Assembly: GCA_004193205.1 (NCBI GenBank)
Contig: RZUM01000006.1
Location: 310,001-374,000 of the forward strand
From: Gordonia sediminis
Lineage (GTDB): Bacteria > Actinomycetota > Actinomycetes > Mycobacteriales > Mycobacteriaceae
DNA length: 64,000 nucleotides
Reading direction: 5' to 3'
The position numbers and the translations under genes are program-made. The notes under the pieces were generated by a model, which made no database searches, was not told where the DNA came from, and saw nothing but the letters and a program-made list of their open reading frames with translations. Positions 42,157-51,401 of this stretch are shown one piece after another. Every line of letters begins with the position of its first letter. The first letter of the stretch is position 1.

Positions 42157-42590
42157 TCGTTCTGGACTCCAATGTGATTTCCGAGGTCATGCGTCCGCAA
42201 CCACATCCTTAGGCCGCGGCGTGGCTGGACGAGCAGTCGACGCACACCCTGTACCTGACTGCGATCACTCTTGCGGAAGTACGGTACGGTATCGCGGCAC
42301 TGCCGCGAGGCAAGCGCCTCGACCGGTTAGCAGACCTCTTCGAGAGCCGATTGCTGCCCCAATTTGCCAGACGAGTACTGGTTTTCGATGATCAGGCAAG
42401 TGCCAGTTACGCGCGACTTGCCGCCGCCGCTCGCCGACGCGGCGGGTCCATCGGTATGGCTGACGATTTCATCGCCGCAATCGCCCTCGCGCACGGATTT
42501 GTCATCGCCACAAGGGATGTCGAACCATTTGCCGCCGCCGGCGTTCGGGTCATCAATCCGTTCCACCGGGCCAAGCCCGCAGGAAGTTGA
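42153..42590 (+). pseudogene. FitB/VapC-like PIN-domain toxin with in-frame stop
   Basis: The frame begins MIVLDSNVISEVMRP (first PIN Asp in LDSN, then Glu in ISEV), then meets TAG at 42210-42212 (codon 20) between HP and AAAWLDEQ. The rest of the frame is otherwise intact: TLAEVRYGIAALP, MADDFIAAIALAHGFVIATRD with the later PIN acidic residues, and VINPFHR at the end. A single base change (from CAG, GAG or AAG) would explain the stop. The N-terminal 19 residues alone cannot work. Re-initiation at a downstream start would lose the first catalytic Asp, so the toxin is very probably inactive. Confidence 0.85.
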
Positions 42591-42800
42591 CATCCGGCGA
42601 CTGAAAGTCGCCCAATCACTGACACCAATTGGCTCGCGTGCGAGCCGATCCTCGCAGGTAGGCCACTCCCAAGTGGCTGTCACCACACCCAATTTTGTTG
42701 TCACCCGACAATGACAACGAGGATGGGACCCACATCCTGCAACCCAACAGGTGGACGACATTCTCGATTACCGCGCATAGGCGCGTGCGCAGTCGTGAGC

Positions 42801-43730
42801 TCAGCCGGCCGGCGAACGCGTTCCGCTCAACGCTTCCCCCTCGACCGGATGCTCCCCCGACACGGGTTCGACGACCACCTCGCCGCCGCGCGCACCTGCT
42901 CGCGCCGCGCCGATACCGGCGATCACCACCAGCACACTGCCCAACAACGATGCGGGACCGGGAATCTGGTGCAGGATAAGCAGTCCGATGACCATCGCCA
43001 ACCCCGGCTCCAACGCCATCAGCGTACCGAACGCCGACGTCGTCAGCCGCTGCAACGCCTTCATCTCCAACACGAACGGCACCACCGGCAGCAAGATCGC
43101 CAACCCCACGCCGATCAACCACAACTCCGGCGTCATCCGGCCGATCGTCGACGGTCCGGCCACGATCGTCGCAACCAGTGCGGCCACGGGCATCGACACG
43201 GCCAACCCCTGCACCCCGACCACCTCGTCGCCGACACGTTGCGTCAGCAGGATGTAGCTGCCCCAGCATCCGGCGGCAGCCACCGCGAAGAGCACACCGG
43301 CCCAGTTGACGGCACCAGACCACGGATGGGTCAGCAGCACCACGCCGATCGCGGCCAGCAACGGCCACACCACACGTCGGCCGCCGCGTCCCGTCGCGAC
43401 CGCAACGCCCAACGGCCCCAGGAACTCGATCGCGCTGGCGGTGCCGAGCGGGATGCGCGCGACCGCGGCCATGAACAGCAGCACGATGCCTCCGGTGACG
43501 ACGCCCAGCGCCACCGCCATCCCGAATGCCTGCCGGGTGAATGCCGACGGCCGGGGCCGCACCACCACCAGGAGAATCGCTCCCGCCCACACCAATCGGA
43601 GCCAGCCCGCACCCTCGGCGCCGATACGATCGATCAGGGTCACCGACGCCGCCAGGCCGAGCTGGACACACAACATCGACACGACGGCCATCGTCGTCCC
43701 GGAGCGCACAGAGTTCTGCATGCCCTCCAT
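42801..43730 (-). CDS. EamA/RhtA-type metabolite exporter (DMT superfamily)
   Basis: A 309-residue membrane protein with about ten hydrophobic segments in two EamA repeats (about 10-140 and 150-285). The segments [16 protein letters not shown] and [20 protein letters not shown] are typical of RhtA-like threonine/homoserine or drug/metabolite exporters. The C-terminal 25 residues are polar and cytoplasmic. It is divergent from the LysR-type gene with 60 bases between, so it is probably controlled by it. The start may be the ATG three codons in. Exported compound unknown. Confidence 0.85.
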   Translation of the reverse strand: MEGMQNSVRSGTTMAVVSMLCVQLGLAASVTLIDRIGAEGAGWLRLVWAGAILLVVVRPRPSAFTRQAFGMAVALGVVTGGIVLLFMAAVARIPLGTASAIEFLGPLGVAVATGRGGRRVVWPLLAAIGVVLLTHPWSGAVNWAGVLFAVAAAGCWGSYILLTQRVGDEVVGVQGLAVSMPVAALVATIVAGPSTIGRMTPELWLIGVGLAILLPVVPFVLEMKALQRLTTSAFGTLMALEPGLAMVIGLLILHQIPGPASLLGSVLVVIAGIGAARAGARGGEVVVEPVSGEHPVEGEALSGTRSPAG

Positions 43731-43790
43731 TGAAGACTCGAACGACCGTTCATGTCCACGTGATTATCCTGTACAAACCGTTCACGAATC

Positions 43791-44714
43791 ATGGACAATT
43801 GCTGGGTGGATCTCCGGCGTCTGGAACTGTTACTGGCCCTGTCCCGGCTGGGTTCGATGCGTGCTGTCGCCGACAGTCACCACCTGACGACCTCGACGGT
43901 CTCCCAGCAGATCGCCGCCCTGACCCGGCAGGTCAAGACTCCGCTCATCGAACCCGACGGACGACGGGTGCGGCTGACCCCGGCCGGTCAGCGCCTCGCC
44001 GATCACGCGGTGACCATCCTCGCCGGGGTCGACGCCGCCCTGCGCGATCTCGATCCCGAAGCCGAACCCGCCGGAGTCCTGCGCGTCGGCGGCTTCGCCA
44101 CCGGCATCCGCGTGTCGCTGTTACCCGTCCTGGCCGAACTGGCCGACACCCATCCGGGCGTGCGCACCGTCGTCAGCGAGTACGAACCGATCGAGGCCTT
44201 TCGGCTGCTGGTCGACGACGACCTCGACCTCGCGTTGTCCTACGACTACAACCTGGCGCCCGCCACCCCCGACCCGGTGCTACAGAGCATCCCACTGTGG
44301 TCCACCCCGTGGGGACTGGCCGTGCCCGCCGACGCACCCGACACCGTGGAACTGTCCGACTACGCGGAGAACAACTGGATCGTCAACTCTCGCAACACCG
44401 CCGACGAGGTTGCGGTGCGCGCGTTGGCCGGACCGGCCGGATTCACACCCAACATCGGCCACCAGATCGACAGTCTCGAACTCGTCGAGGACCTCATCCT
44501 CGCCGGCTACGGTGTCGCCCTGTTACCCCTCCACAGGCCGACGCGCGCAGGACTGAAAGTATTACCGCTCGATCAACCCGGCCTCCACCTGACCGCCTAC
44601 GCCGTCACCCGCAAGGGCCGCGACGCCTGGCCACCGCTGCGACTTGTGGTGGAACGCTTGACCTCTCCCGAACACACTCCCCCGGTTCTGGACGGGTGGC
44701 CACGATTCGGCTGA
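43791..44714 (+). CDS. LysR-family transcriptional regulator
   Basis: A 307-residue regulator. The N-terminal helix-turn-helix reads LLLALSRLGSMRAVADSHHL then TTSTVSQQIAALTRQV (about 11-50), followed by a substrate-binding domain. The true start may be the GTG at 43806 (VDLRRLEL), which fits the family N-terminus better than the ATG used here. The shared promoter with the EamA exporter contains a direct repeat ACCGTTCA at about 43745 and 43779. Typical LysR control of a divergent exporter is the likely role. Confidence 0.86.
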   Translation: MDNCWVDLRRLELLLALSRLGSMRAVADSHHLTTSTVSQQIAALTRQVKTPLIEPDGRRVRLTPAGQRLADHAVTILAGVDAALRDLDPEAEPAGVLRVGGFATGIRVSLLPVLAELADTHPGVRTVVSEYEPIEAFRLLVDDDLDLALSYDYNLAPATPDPVLQSIPLWSTPWGLAVPADAPDTVELSDYAENNWIVNSRNTADEVAVRALAGPAGFTPNIGHQIDSLELVEDLILAGYGVALLPLHRPTRAGLKVLPLDQPGLHLTAYAVTRKGRDAWPPLRLVVERLTSPEHTPPVLDGWPRFG

Positions 44715-44769
44715 TGACGGCGAAAGTCACCTTCTCACCGCAGTACCTCACCCGGTCACTGCTCGACCG

Positions 44770-44964
44770 TCACACATCAATCTCGGCCATGTCCAATCCG
44801 GCGCGAAGAGCCCCCGTGAAGGCCAGCCAAACCAGCGCGGTCCCCTCGGCGGAGGAAGGGTGCAACCCCGTCAGTTGCTGCACCTTCTTGAGCCGGTAGA
44901 CCAACGTCTGTCGATGGACGGTGAGCTCATCGGCAGAGCGCACTCCAGGCACCATCGACCACAC
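44770..44964 (-). pseudogene. Remnant of a PucR-type regulator (C-terminal helix-turn-helix)
   Basis: About 55 residues match only the PucR C-terminal domain: RSADELTVHRQTLVYRLKKVQQLTGLHP, then a short helix. Nothing upstream in any frame supplies the rest of a PucR protein next to it, so this is a truncated fragment. From 44965 to 45227 (263 bases) I see nothing recognisable. It starts a run of broken genes up to 47.8 kb. Confidence 0.7.
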
Positions 44965-45227
44965 ACATGTTAGATCCGCTCGAATCTGTCGTTGTGTCCT
45001 GGGGAAACAGCGCGAATCCGGAGCTACTTGTCGCCAACAATCCGCGGGTATTTGTCGCTATCTCGCTGTCGCGACGAGGCCCAACCAGGCGGGCCACTTC
45101 GAACTTGTCATAGCACCCGCGCTGTCCCCGAAGTACGACTCCGACGGCGATCCACCCGGTCCATCCTGGCTTCCATGTCACGTCGGAGATCGACTACAAC
45201 GCAATGATATTTGTTTCGCGGTCCCGG

Positions 45228-46009
45228 TCAGCGAACGTAGTCTGCGCCGGTGATGTCCACCGTCGCTCCGGTGGCGTGTCGCGCTCGGCCGGACGCGAGG
45301 AACACGATTGTTTCCGCGACATCCTGCGGCGGAACGGGCTCTCGCATGGGCTGGGCTGCGATGGCCTGCAGGTCGACGGCGTCCGCGGAGAGGTCGGTGG
45401 CCACCCAGCTCGGCGCGACGGCGTAGGCGTAGATGTTCTCGTGAGCGAAACCCCCGCGCGATTCCCCGGGTGAGGGCCAGTAATCCGCCCTTCGCCGCGC
45501 CGTAGGCAAGGTGGTCGGCCTCGTCGCCCCGGTGAGCGGATCGGCTGCTGAGGTTGACGATCGCGCCTCCCCCGTGTTGGCGGAAATGCGCTATAGCGTG
45601 ACGACAGACAGAGTTCGGCGAGAGCTGTCAGGTTCAGCGCGATGTTGGTGTCCCGGACCGATCACCAGGAATCGTCGCCATCGTCCAGCGGCGAGCATAT
45701 CCACGCGCCGGCATTGTTGACGAGAACGTCGATCCGACCCGCCGCGGCCTCGGCGTCGTCCCCGATCCGCTGCGCCGCGCCGGCGTGGGTCAGGTCTCCC
45801 CCGACGATGTGTACGCGCTCGTCGCCGAGTTCTGCCGACAGGTATCCTGCGGCAGCGCGGTTGGCGCCGAAATGAATGACCACCGTCGCACTCTCGCGGT
45901 GCGCGATGCGCGCGGTCGCAGCGCCGATACCCCGGGATGCTCCGGTGATCAACATTGTCCGGCCCGCCAAGCCCTTCGCGTCGTCTCCCCGTTGTCGATT
46001 GTTGTACAC
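45228..46009 (-). pseudogene. Short-chain dehydrogenase, frameshifted
   Basis: The first part (46009 to about 45662) encodes an SDR N-terminus with TMLITGASRGIGAATARI and VLVNNAGAW. After the SW near 45662 the frame is lost; fragments DTNIALNLTALAEL and later IYAYAVAPSWVATDLSAD and DVAETIVFLASG lie in other frames, and the C-terminus ends at 45228. At least two frameshifts are needed to rejoin the parts, and the Tyr/Lys active-site region is scrambled. This is a dead gene of the same family as the intact SDR at 47800-48627. Confidence 0.78.
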
Positions 46010-46090
46010 AGGTGATCTCCTCGTGATGTTCGATGAGCCGGCGCTCCGTTGCGAAACGAACGGGGCGCCGGCTCATCGTCGGAACTCGGC

Positions 46091-47261
46091 TCACGCGAAG
46101 ACTTTGTCTGCCTCGCGTTCTTCTTCCTCCATGCGGATCTGCTGCCGCACGGTCTGGTCGAGTTCGTCGGTGCGGTAGCCGGTGCGCACCGCCCAGACGT
46201 AGGTGATCACGCCGTTCAGCAGCACGATGATCACGTCAGTTCCATAGCGCCGGCTGTGGCCCTCGTCGCCGAAGTAGGCGGTGAAGGTAGGCAGCACGAG
46301 CGCCGGGAACACCCACAACCCTGTCCGGATCTGTTGACGTCCTTCCGGGCTGCTGATGGCCCATGCACCGGCGAGGAAGACCGCGACCAGTCCGATAAAG
46401 GCCACCGCGTACCAGCCGATCGGCCAGTGGCTTCCCGACGTCTGACCGGCCTTGAACATCCAGCCGCCACCGACGGCGACAACCGCCCACAGGACAGCCC
46501 AGATCAGACCAAACGCGCCGCTGGCATTCTTCGAGGTCCAACCGTTGCGAACGGTGGAGTAGGACAGGTAGATCGGCAGCCCGAACATGACGACGGTCAT
46601 CACGTTGACGAGAGTCGACCAGCCGGCGAAGTAGATCAGCAGGATGCTGCACAGGTACGGCCACCACCCAGAACTTGAGGAACGGGATGTTCAGGGCACG
46701 TGGCAGTTCCGGGGCCACCTTGCGGAACACGGTGACGCACGGTCCGGCGATCAGGTAATTGAGCACCATGGCGGTGGCGACCATGCCGACAAACACATAC
46801 CAGCTCGGCACCGGCAGGAACAGCAGGAATCCGATACCGGCGCACGCGATCAGTGCGACCCAGGGCACGCCCCACTTGTTGATTCGCTGGAGTCCACCGG
46901 GCAGTTCGCCGTTGACCGACATCGAATACGCGATACGGCTGCCGAGCCCGAGATTGACCCAACCGGCCGCGGCTGGGGAGAGCACCGCGTCGTCGAGCAG
47001 AACCAATGAGAACCAGGCGAAACCCGCCGCGCTGACGGCGTCGAGCAGCGGCGACGCCGCCCCGTTACTCTCGATGAGTCCGGCCCAGTCGCCCGGGGCC
47101 ACGCCGGCGTCTTGCGAGTTGAGCGCACCGATGAAGCCCATCTGCAAGCACAGGTACAGCGTCATCGGGAATAGCAGTCCACCGGCTGATTCCCGCTCGC
47201 GGGCATTCCCAGCCGGGGCAGGCATAGGTTCGATTACGCGGTCAAGCGCTCCACGACCCAT
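46091..47261 (-). pseudogene. APC permease, 5'-truncated and frameshifted
   Basis: Membrane segments of the C-terminal half of an APC-type permease are split between two frames. The upstream piece (47261 to about 46647) reads from LLFPMTLYLCLQMGFIGA to FWVVAVPV. The downstream piece (from about 46647 to 46091) resumes as CSILLIYFAGW and continues through VVMFGLPIYLSY to VWAVRTGYR. One base too many (or two missing) near 46646-46648 breaks the frame. The first half of the transporter is absent, so the gene is both truncated and frameshifted. Confidence 0.82.
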
Positions 47262-47799
47262 GCCGGCGCCGCAGCACGATCCCCGTGCTCGTATGTCAGA
47301 TCGACGAAGGTCCTGTTGGAGGTGCCGGTGGCCTCACGAAAGCCGTTGACGAGCATCGTCGCTCGTCGCCGCAACGACTGCATGGCAAAGAGAACTCGGT
47401 CCGAAGACGGCACGCGAGTGCCCCTGCCTCGGCAACCTCCGCACGCTCGCCGCCGAAGTCTCGTGGTGATCGCGGACAGGAATCCATCCGTTTCAGCGCG
47501 AGAATGCGGACCCGCTCGAGTTCGGCGACCAGCAGCTGCGCCTGCGTTCGGGCGATTCGCCTGTACCGAGCCCGGTTTCCGCCCGGAATCAGCTCCCATG
47601 GACGATCATCCATCCGGACCTCACTCAGGAATGGGGCCGCCCGGTGGACACGACGTACCCGACCCGACCAGCGAGCAGGTCACTGGATCTCGCGTCCTCC
47701 GGGCGCCACCGCGAGCGGCGCGAATCATCATCGTGGCGACGGCATGTCGCGCTCGCTCACTCAGGATCGAGCCATCGGTCGACCGCACCGCCGGCAGCG
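47262..47799 (-). other. Unresolved degraded stretch
   Basis: About 540 bases with short - strand frames, such as one starting DRPWELIPGGNRARYRRIAR at 47613. That opening weakly resembles the N-terminus of PucR-type regulators and might be the missing front part of the remnant at 44770-44964, but the match is too weak for a call. No intact gene is visible. Confidence 0.3.
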
Positions 47800-48627
47800 C
47801 TACTTGGCCAGGTCTCCGCCGTCGACCGGAAGGATGACACCGGTGACGAATGCGGCGTCATCGGAGCCGAGAAACGCCACCGCGGCAGCAACATCTGCAG
47901 GAACACCAATTGGAAGCGGGTGGAGGTCCTCCAACTTCTTCAGCACCTCGGGGTCATCCCACAATGCCCGGTTGATGGCGGTCGGAAAGTACCCGGGCGC
48001 CACGGCGTTGACGTTGATCAGATCGGGTGCAGCCTCGATTGCCAGGGCACGAGTCAGATTGTGGACCGCACCCTTGGCGGCCGAGTAGCTGGCCACGTCG
48101 GCCTGCCCGATATCACCCGCGATGGATCCGATGTTGACGATCCGTCCGCGGGCGCGACCCGAAGACGCCTGTCCCTTCATCACGCGCAACGCCGACTTAC
48201 AGCCGTTCCACGTTCCGGTGAGGTTGATGTCCACAGTTCGGGTGAACTGCTCGTGGGACTCCTCGACAGCTGATGCACTGCCCAGGAATGCGCCCGCGTT
48301 GTTGACCCAGACATCGATGCTGCCGAAGGCCTCTACCGCCTGGTCCGCCACCGCGTCCAACGCGTTGGGGTCTGTGATGTCGGCCTGGACGTAGAGTGTG
48401 CGGGCGCCGTTCTTCTCGATGAGGTCATCGGTATCGACGTCGAGATCGTCTTCGAAACCGTTCGGCAGCGCATTCTTGCGCAGGTCGACGCACACTATGC
48501 TGGCGCCCTCGCCGGCGAGCCTCAGCGCAATCGCGCGTCCATGGCCTGAGCTCGAGCCTGTTACCACCGCTACCTTGTTCAGGTATCGAGCGACCGGTGT
48601 CGCCCATGTGGTACTCGTCTGTGTCAC
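47800..48627 (-). CDS. Short-chain dehydrogenase/reductase of the ring-cleavage operon
   Basis: A 275-residue SDR with VVTGSSSGHGRAIAL (about 20-34), NNAG, NIGSIAG and the YSAAK catalytic pair. An insertion after the second strand (about 50-70; LRKNALPNGFEDDLDVDT) is longer than in most SDRs and resembles the pattern of mycofactocin-dependent SDRs, in which the insertion holds the cofactor; this is a possibility, not a firm call. The start is GTG 48627. It lies 55 bases after the FAH-family gene and is the last gene of the dioxygenase operon. It presumably oxidises or reduces a ring-derived intermediate. Confidence 0.84.
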   Translation of the reverse strand: MTQTSTTWATPVARYLNKVAVVTGSSSGHGRAIALRLAGEGASIVCVDLRKNALPNGFEDDLDVDTDDLIEKNGARTLYVQADITDPNALDAVADQAVEAFGSIDVWVNNAGAFLGSASAVEESHEQFTRTVDINLTGTWNGCKSALRVMKGQASSGRARGRIVNIGSIAGDIGQADVASYSAAKGAVHNLTRALAIEAAPDLINVNAVAPGYFPTAINRALWDDPEVLKKLEDLHPLPIGVPADVAAAVAFLGSDDAAFVTGVILPVDGGDLAK

Positions 48628-48682
48628 AGCGCTGTTCCAATCTCTGAGTTTGTATTGCCCGCAGGCATGGTCACCACCGTCC

Positions 48683-49507
48683 TCATGACTCGACGGTCAC
48701 TCGTGTCTGCAACTCGCCAACCCCATCGATCGTGACCGTGACGACGTCGCCGTCTTTGAGGAACACTTTGGGATCCATGCGGAACCCAACCCCACCGGGT
48801 GTTCCGGTGAGGATGACGTCCCCGGGGGTCAACTCGGTGACCTCGGAGATCGGTGAGATGAGCCGCGCAATCGGGAAGATGAGCAACGAGAGGCTCGAGT
48901 CCTGCACGGTGTCGCCGTTAAGGACGGTTCTGATGCCGGCATTCGCGACGTCCACTTCATCCGGTGTGACCAGATGCGGGCCGAGAGGTGTCGTCCGATC
49001 CCAGATCTTCCCGGCCATGAACTGGTGGTTCTTGTACTGGTAGTCACGCATCGTGATGTCGTTGGCCACTGTGTATCCGAGGACATGATCGGGGGCATCG
49101 TCCTCCGCGATCCGGCGCCCCCCACGCCCGATGACGACGGCGAGTTCGCCCTCCCAGTCCACCTGCGTCGATTCCGGCGGCAGCGCGAGGTCATCATCGG
49201 CCCCGATCAGTCCAGCTGCGTACTTGGGGAACAGGACCGGATACTCGGGAAGATCACGGCCGGTCTCGGTGATGTGCGACATGTAGTTCAGTCCTACGCA
49301 CACGATCTTGCGCGGGTCCACCACAACCGGCAGAAGTGAGACATCGCCCGCATCGACGGCGTCGGCGGTCTTGCGGGGCGCACTCCGGAGCACGTCCGGC
49401 GTCGTGGTCGGGCCGATGGCCGAAACGCCGTCGAGCGGAATGATCGAATCCCCACGGACCTCACCCACCTGATCGATGCCGTCGAATCGGAAACTTGCGT
49501 ATTTCAT
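48683..49507 (-). CDS. Fumarylacetoacetate hydrolase family protein
   Basis: A 274-residue enzyme with the FAH fold (about 65-270). The metal-binding acidic residues are Glu119 and Glu121 (DWEGELAVVIG) and Asp150 (ANDITMRDYQ); KIVCVGLNYMSHITET lies before them. Members act as C-C hydrolases, oxaloacetate-type decarboxylases or hydratases/isomerases on meta-cleavage products. The ATG overlaps the stop of the dioxygenase gene by ATGA, so ring cleavage and this step are coupled. The exact reaction is unknown, but hydrolysis, isomerisation or decarboxylation of the ring-fission product is the natural inference. Confidence 0.87.
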   Translation of the reverse strand: MKYASFRFDGIDQVGEVRGDSIIPLDGVSAIGPTTTPDVLRSAPRKTADAVDAGDVSLLPVVVDPRKIVCVGLNYMSHITETGRDLPEYPVLFPKYAAGLIGADDDLALPPESTQVDWEGELAVVIGRGGRRIAEDDAPDHVLGYTVANDITMRDYQYKNHQFMAGKIWDRTTPLGPHLVTPDEVDVANAGIRTVLNGDTVQDSSLSLLIFPIARLISPISEVTELTPGDVILTGTPGGVGFRMDPKVFLKDGDVVTVTIDGVGELQTRVTVES

Positions 49508-50436
49508 TGCGCGGCCTCTCCGATGTGGCGCCAGGTCGGCAGCTGACCGCCCCACAGATTCACTGTGGACGGTTGCGGTGTCCACTGGCGCGCAACATAT
49601 TCGGCGCGATCATCGTGGAACTTCTCCATCTCAGCAGAGAGTTCGACATGATTGCCGGCGGGGTCTTCGAAGAAGACGAAGAGATTGTTGCCCGGGCCAT
49701 GGCGTCCCGGTCCCCATGAGACGGGAACCTCGAGATCGGTCAATCGGTCGCACCACGCCTTGAAGTCTTCCCACTCGGCGAGGTCATACGAGTAGTGGTC
49801 GATATTGCCCGCGCGCCCGACATCGACCACGGCCAGCGAATGATGGTCCCGGTCGCTGCGTAGCCACGCGAACTTGCCGTCCACGAGCTGGTCGGTGATC
49901 CGGAATCCGATGACATCGGTGAAGAACTGGACCATCGCCGGAACGTCGGCGGATCCGATCGTGATGTGTTGATACTTGACCGGCCGGGCCTTGGTGCTTC
50001 CGGCAGCTTCGCCCTGCCGCCAGACCGAGCTGTGGAACTGCACAGTATTGCCGTCGGGGTCGCGGGTGCTGATGATCGCGACGTCACCCATCGCGCTGTC
50101 GACGAACGAGGCGTCGCCGTCTTCGACCCCAATGCCCGACTCCTGCAGTCGCTTTCTGATGCTCGCCAGGCCGTCGGTGTCTCTCACTTCGAAGGCATAG
50201 TGCGCCAGGGCGCGCTCGCCCGGCAGGAGGTCGAGCACATGATGGCCCAGTCCCCACCCCATTCGCAGCACCCCGCCTGCCAACTCCTCGTGGACGACGA
50301 GTCCGAGCACTCGGGAATAGAACTCGGCTGCGCCTTTGACATTGGGCACCTGCAGCCCGATATGTGACACGACCGTGTGACGGAGGACGCCGGCGGCATC
50401 GCCATCCTCCTGCAACATCAACCTTGCTGGCCTCAT
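49504..50436 (-). CDS. Extradiol-type ring-cleavage dioxygenase (VOC family)
   Basis: A 310-residue two-domain vicinal-oxygen-chelate protein. The C-terminal domain keeps the full metal set of extradiol dioxygenases: His157 (YQHITIG), His214 (NIDHYSYD) and Glu265 (GNHVELS), so it can bind Fe(II) and should open a catechol-type ring with O2. The N-terminal VOC domain (about 20-135) lacks that set, as in catechol 2,3-dioxygenase. The ATG at 50436 with AAGGTGGG before it is chosen over the GTG three codons upstream. It is the first gene of a three-gene operon with the FAH and SDR genes, under a palindrome at 50478-50492. Confidence 0.86.
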   Translation of the reverse strand: MRPARLMLQEDGDAAGVLRHTVVSHIGLQVPNVKGAAEFYSRVLGLVVHEELAGGVLRMGWGLGHHVLDLLPGERALAHYAFEVRDTDGLASIRKRLQESGIGVEDGDASFVDSAMGDVAIISTRDPDGNTVQFHSSVWRQGEAAGSTKARPVKYQHITIGSADVPAMVQFFTDVIGFRITDQLVDGKFAWLRSDRDHHSLAVVDVGRAGNIDHYSYDLAEWEDFKAWCDRLTDLEVPVSWGPGRHGPGNNLFVFFEDPAGNHVELSAEMEKFHDDRAEYVARQWTPQPSTVNLWGGQLPTWRHIGEAAQ

Positions 50437-50477
50437 GGGACCCACCTTCTGATTCTGACGCCGCGAACACGGGGGAT

Positions 50478-50492
50478 TACCGTATTACGATC
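50478..50492. promoter_or_regulatory. TACCGTATTACGATC, candidate IclR operator, dioxygenase promoter
   Basis: This matches 13 of 15 positions of TACCGTAWTACGGTA. It lies 42 bases before the dioxygenase start and is one of four related sites in front of units of the ring-cleavage region. Confidence 0.65.
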
Positions 50493-50603
50493 CTACGCAG
50501 ACGCCGGTCCTACTATCAAGGACTTTCGTCCTGTTCGGTGAAACCGCTTGCCACGCAAGGGCGCCGACCCCCGTCTGAACACCTGCGCCGCAGAACACCG
50601 CCC

Positions 50604-51401
50604 TCACTGAGCGGTCAGCGCAACAAGTTCGGAGATCCGGTCCGCCGCGTCGCGCACCTGGCTGACCACTTCCGGGATACGAGCTTCTGGGACTCGGCTT
50701 CTCACTGCCACGACGCTGAGACCCGCAACAACACGCTCGTGATCATCACGAATCGGGGCCGCGACACCGATCGCATCCGAGTCCATTTCTCCGCGCCCCA
50801 CCACGAACCCGGACGACCGTATCTCGGCAAGCCGCTCCACGAGTGCACTTTCGCTGGTAATCGTCGCGTTCGTGTATTGCTGCAGACGCGACTCCGTGAG
50901 CAGTTCACCCACCACGTCGGCATCCTCCCAGGCCAGCACCACCAATGCGGAGGCGCCCGCGTTCAGGGGAATCGCGCTCCCCCGTTCGTAGCTAAGGCGG
51001 ACTCGATGCTCGAAGGGCTCCTCCTTCTCCAGGCACACCGCGCGCGCACCGGAGCGACGGGTGAGGAGAACCGTCTCTCCTGTCGCTCGTGACAGCTCAC
51101 GCATCACGGGGAGCGCCACCTGTGAGAGCCCGTACGATGCCCTGGCAAGCCGGGACAGTTCCAGCACTTTCAGACCGAGCCGGTAGCCACCAGCGGGATC
51201 CTCTTCGAGATAGTGCGCCGCGGTGAGGGATTGCAGATACCGGTAGGCGGTGGATTTCGCTACCGAAAGTTCCTCTGCCACCTGCGAGCCCGAGATATTC
51301 AAGCGCCCGGGGGCGAACAATCCGAGAATGTCCAGCGCCCTGTCGGCCGTACTGTTGCGCTCGCGATAGACTCTGGAGCGGACTGGCCGCGCGTCAGTCA
51401 T
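50604..51401 (-). CDS. IclR-family transcriptional regulator
   Basis: A 265-residue regulator. A winged helix-turn-helix (about 13-75) includes ADRALDILGLF and AEELSVAKSTAYRYLQSL; the effector-binding IclR domain (about 90-260) includes RATGETVLLTRRSGARAV and a C-terminal VGRGEMDSDAIGVAAPI. Its ATG overlaps the stop of the amidohydrolase by ATGA, so the two are co-translated. It is the only regulator in the ring-cleavage region, and the TACCGTAWTACGGTA palindromes are its likely targets. Such regulators usually respond to an aromatic or organic-acid intermediate. Confidence 0.9.
   Translation of the reverse strand: MTDARPVRSRVYRERNSTADRALDILGLFAPGRLNISGSQVAEELSVAKSTAYRYLQSLTAAHYLEEDPAGGYRLGLKVLELSRLARASYGLSQVALPVMRELSRATGETVLLTRRSGARAVCLEKEEPFEHRVRLSYERGSAIPLNAGASALVVLAWEDADVVGELLTESRLQQYTNATITSESALVERLAEIRSSGFVVGRGEMDSDAIGVAAPIRDDHERVVAGLSVVAVRSRVPEARIPEVVSQVRDAADRISELVALTAQ

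Noticed and set aside
46236-46640. - strand frame continuing the permease fragment past the frameshift (QHPADLLRRL onwards)
   Set aside because: This Arg-rich tail is an out-of-frame reading; the true membrane segments resume in the other frame as CSILLIYFAGW, showing a frameshift rather than a novel protein.
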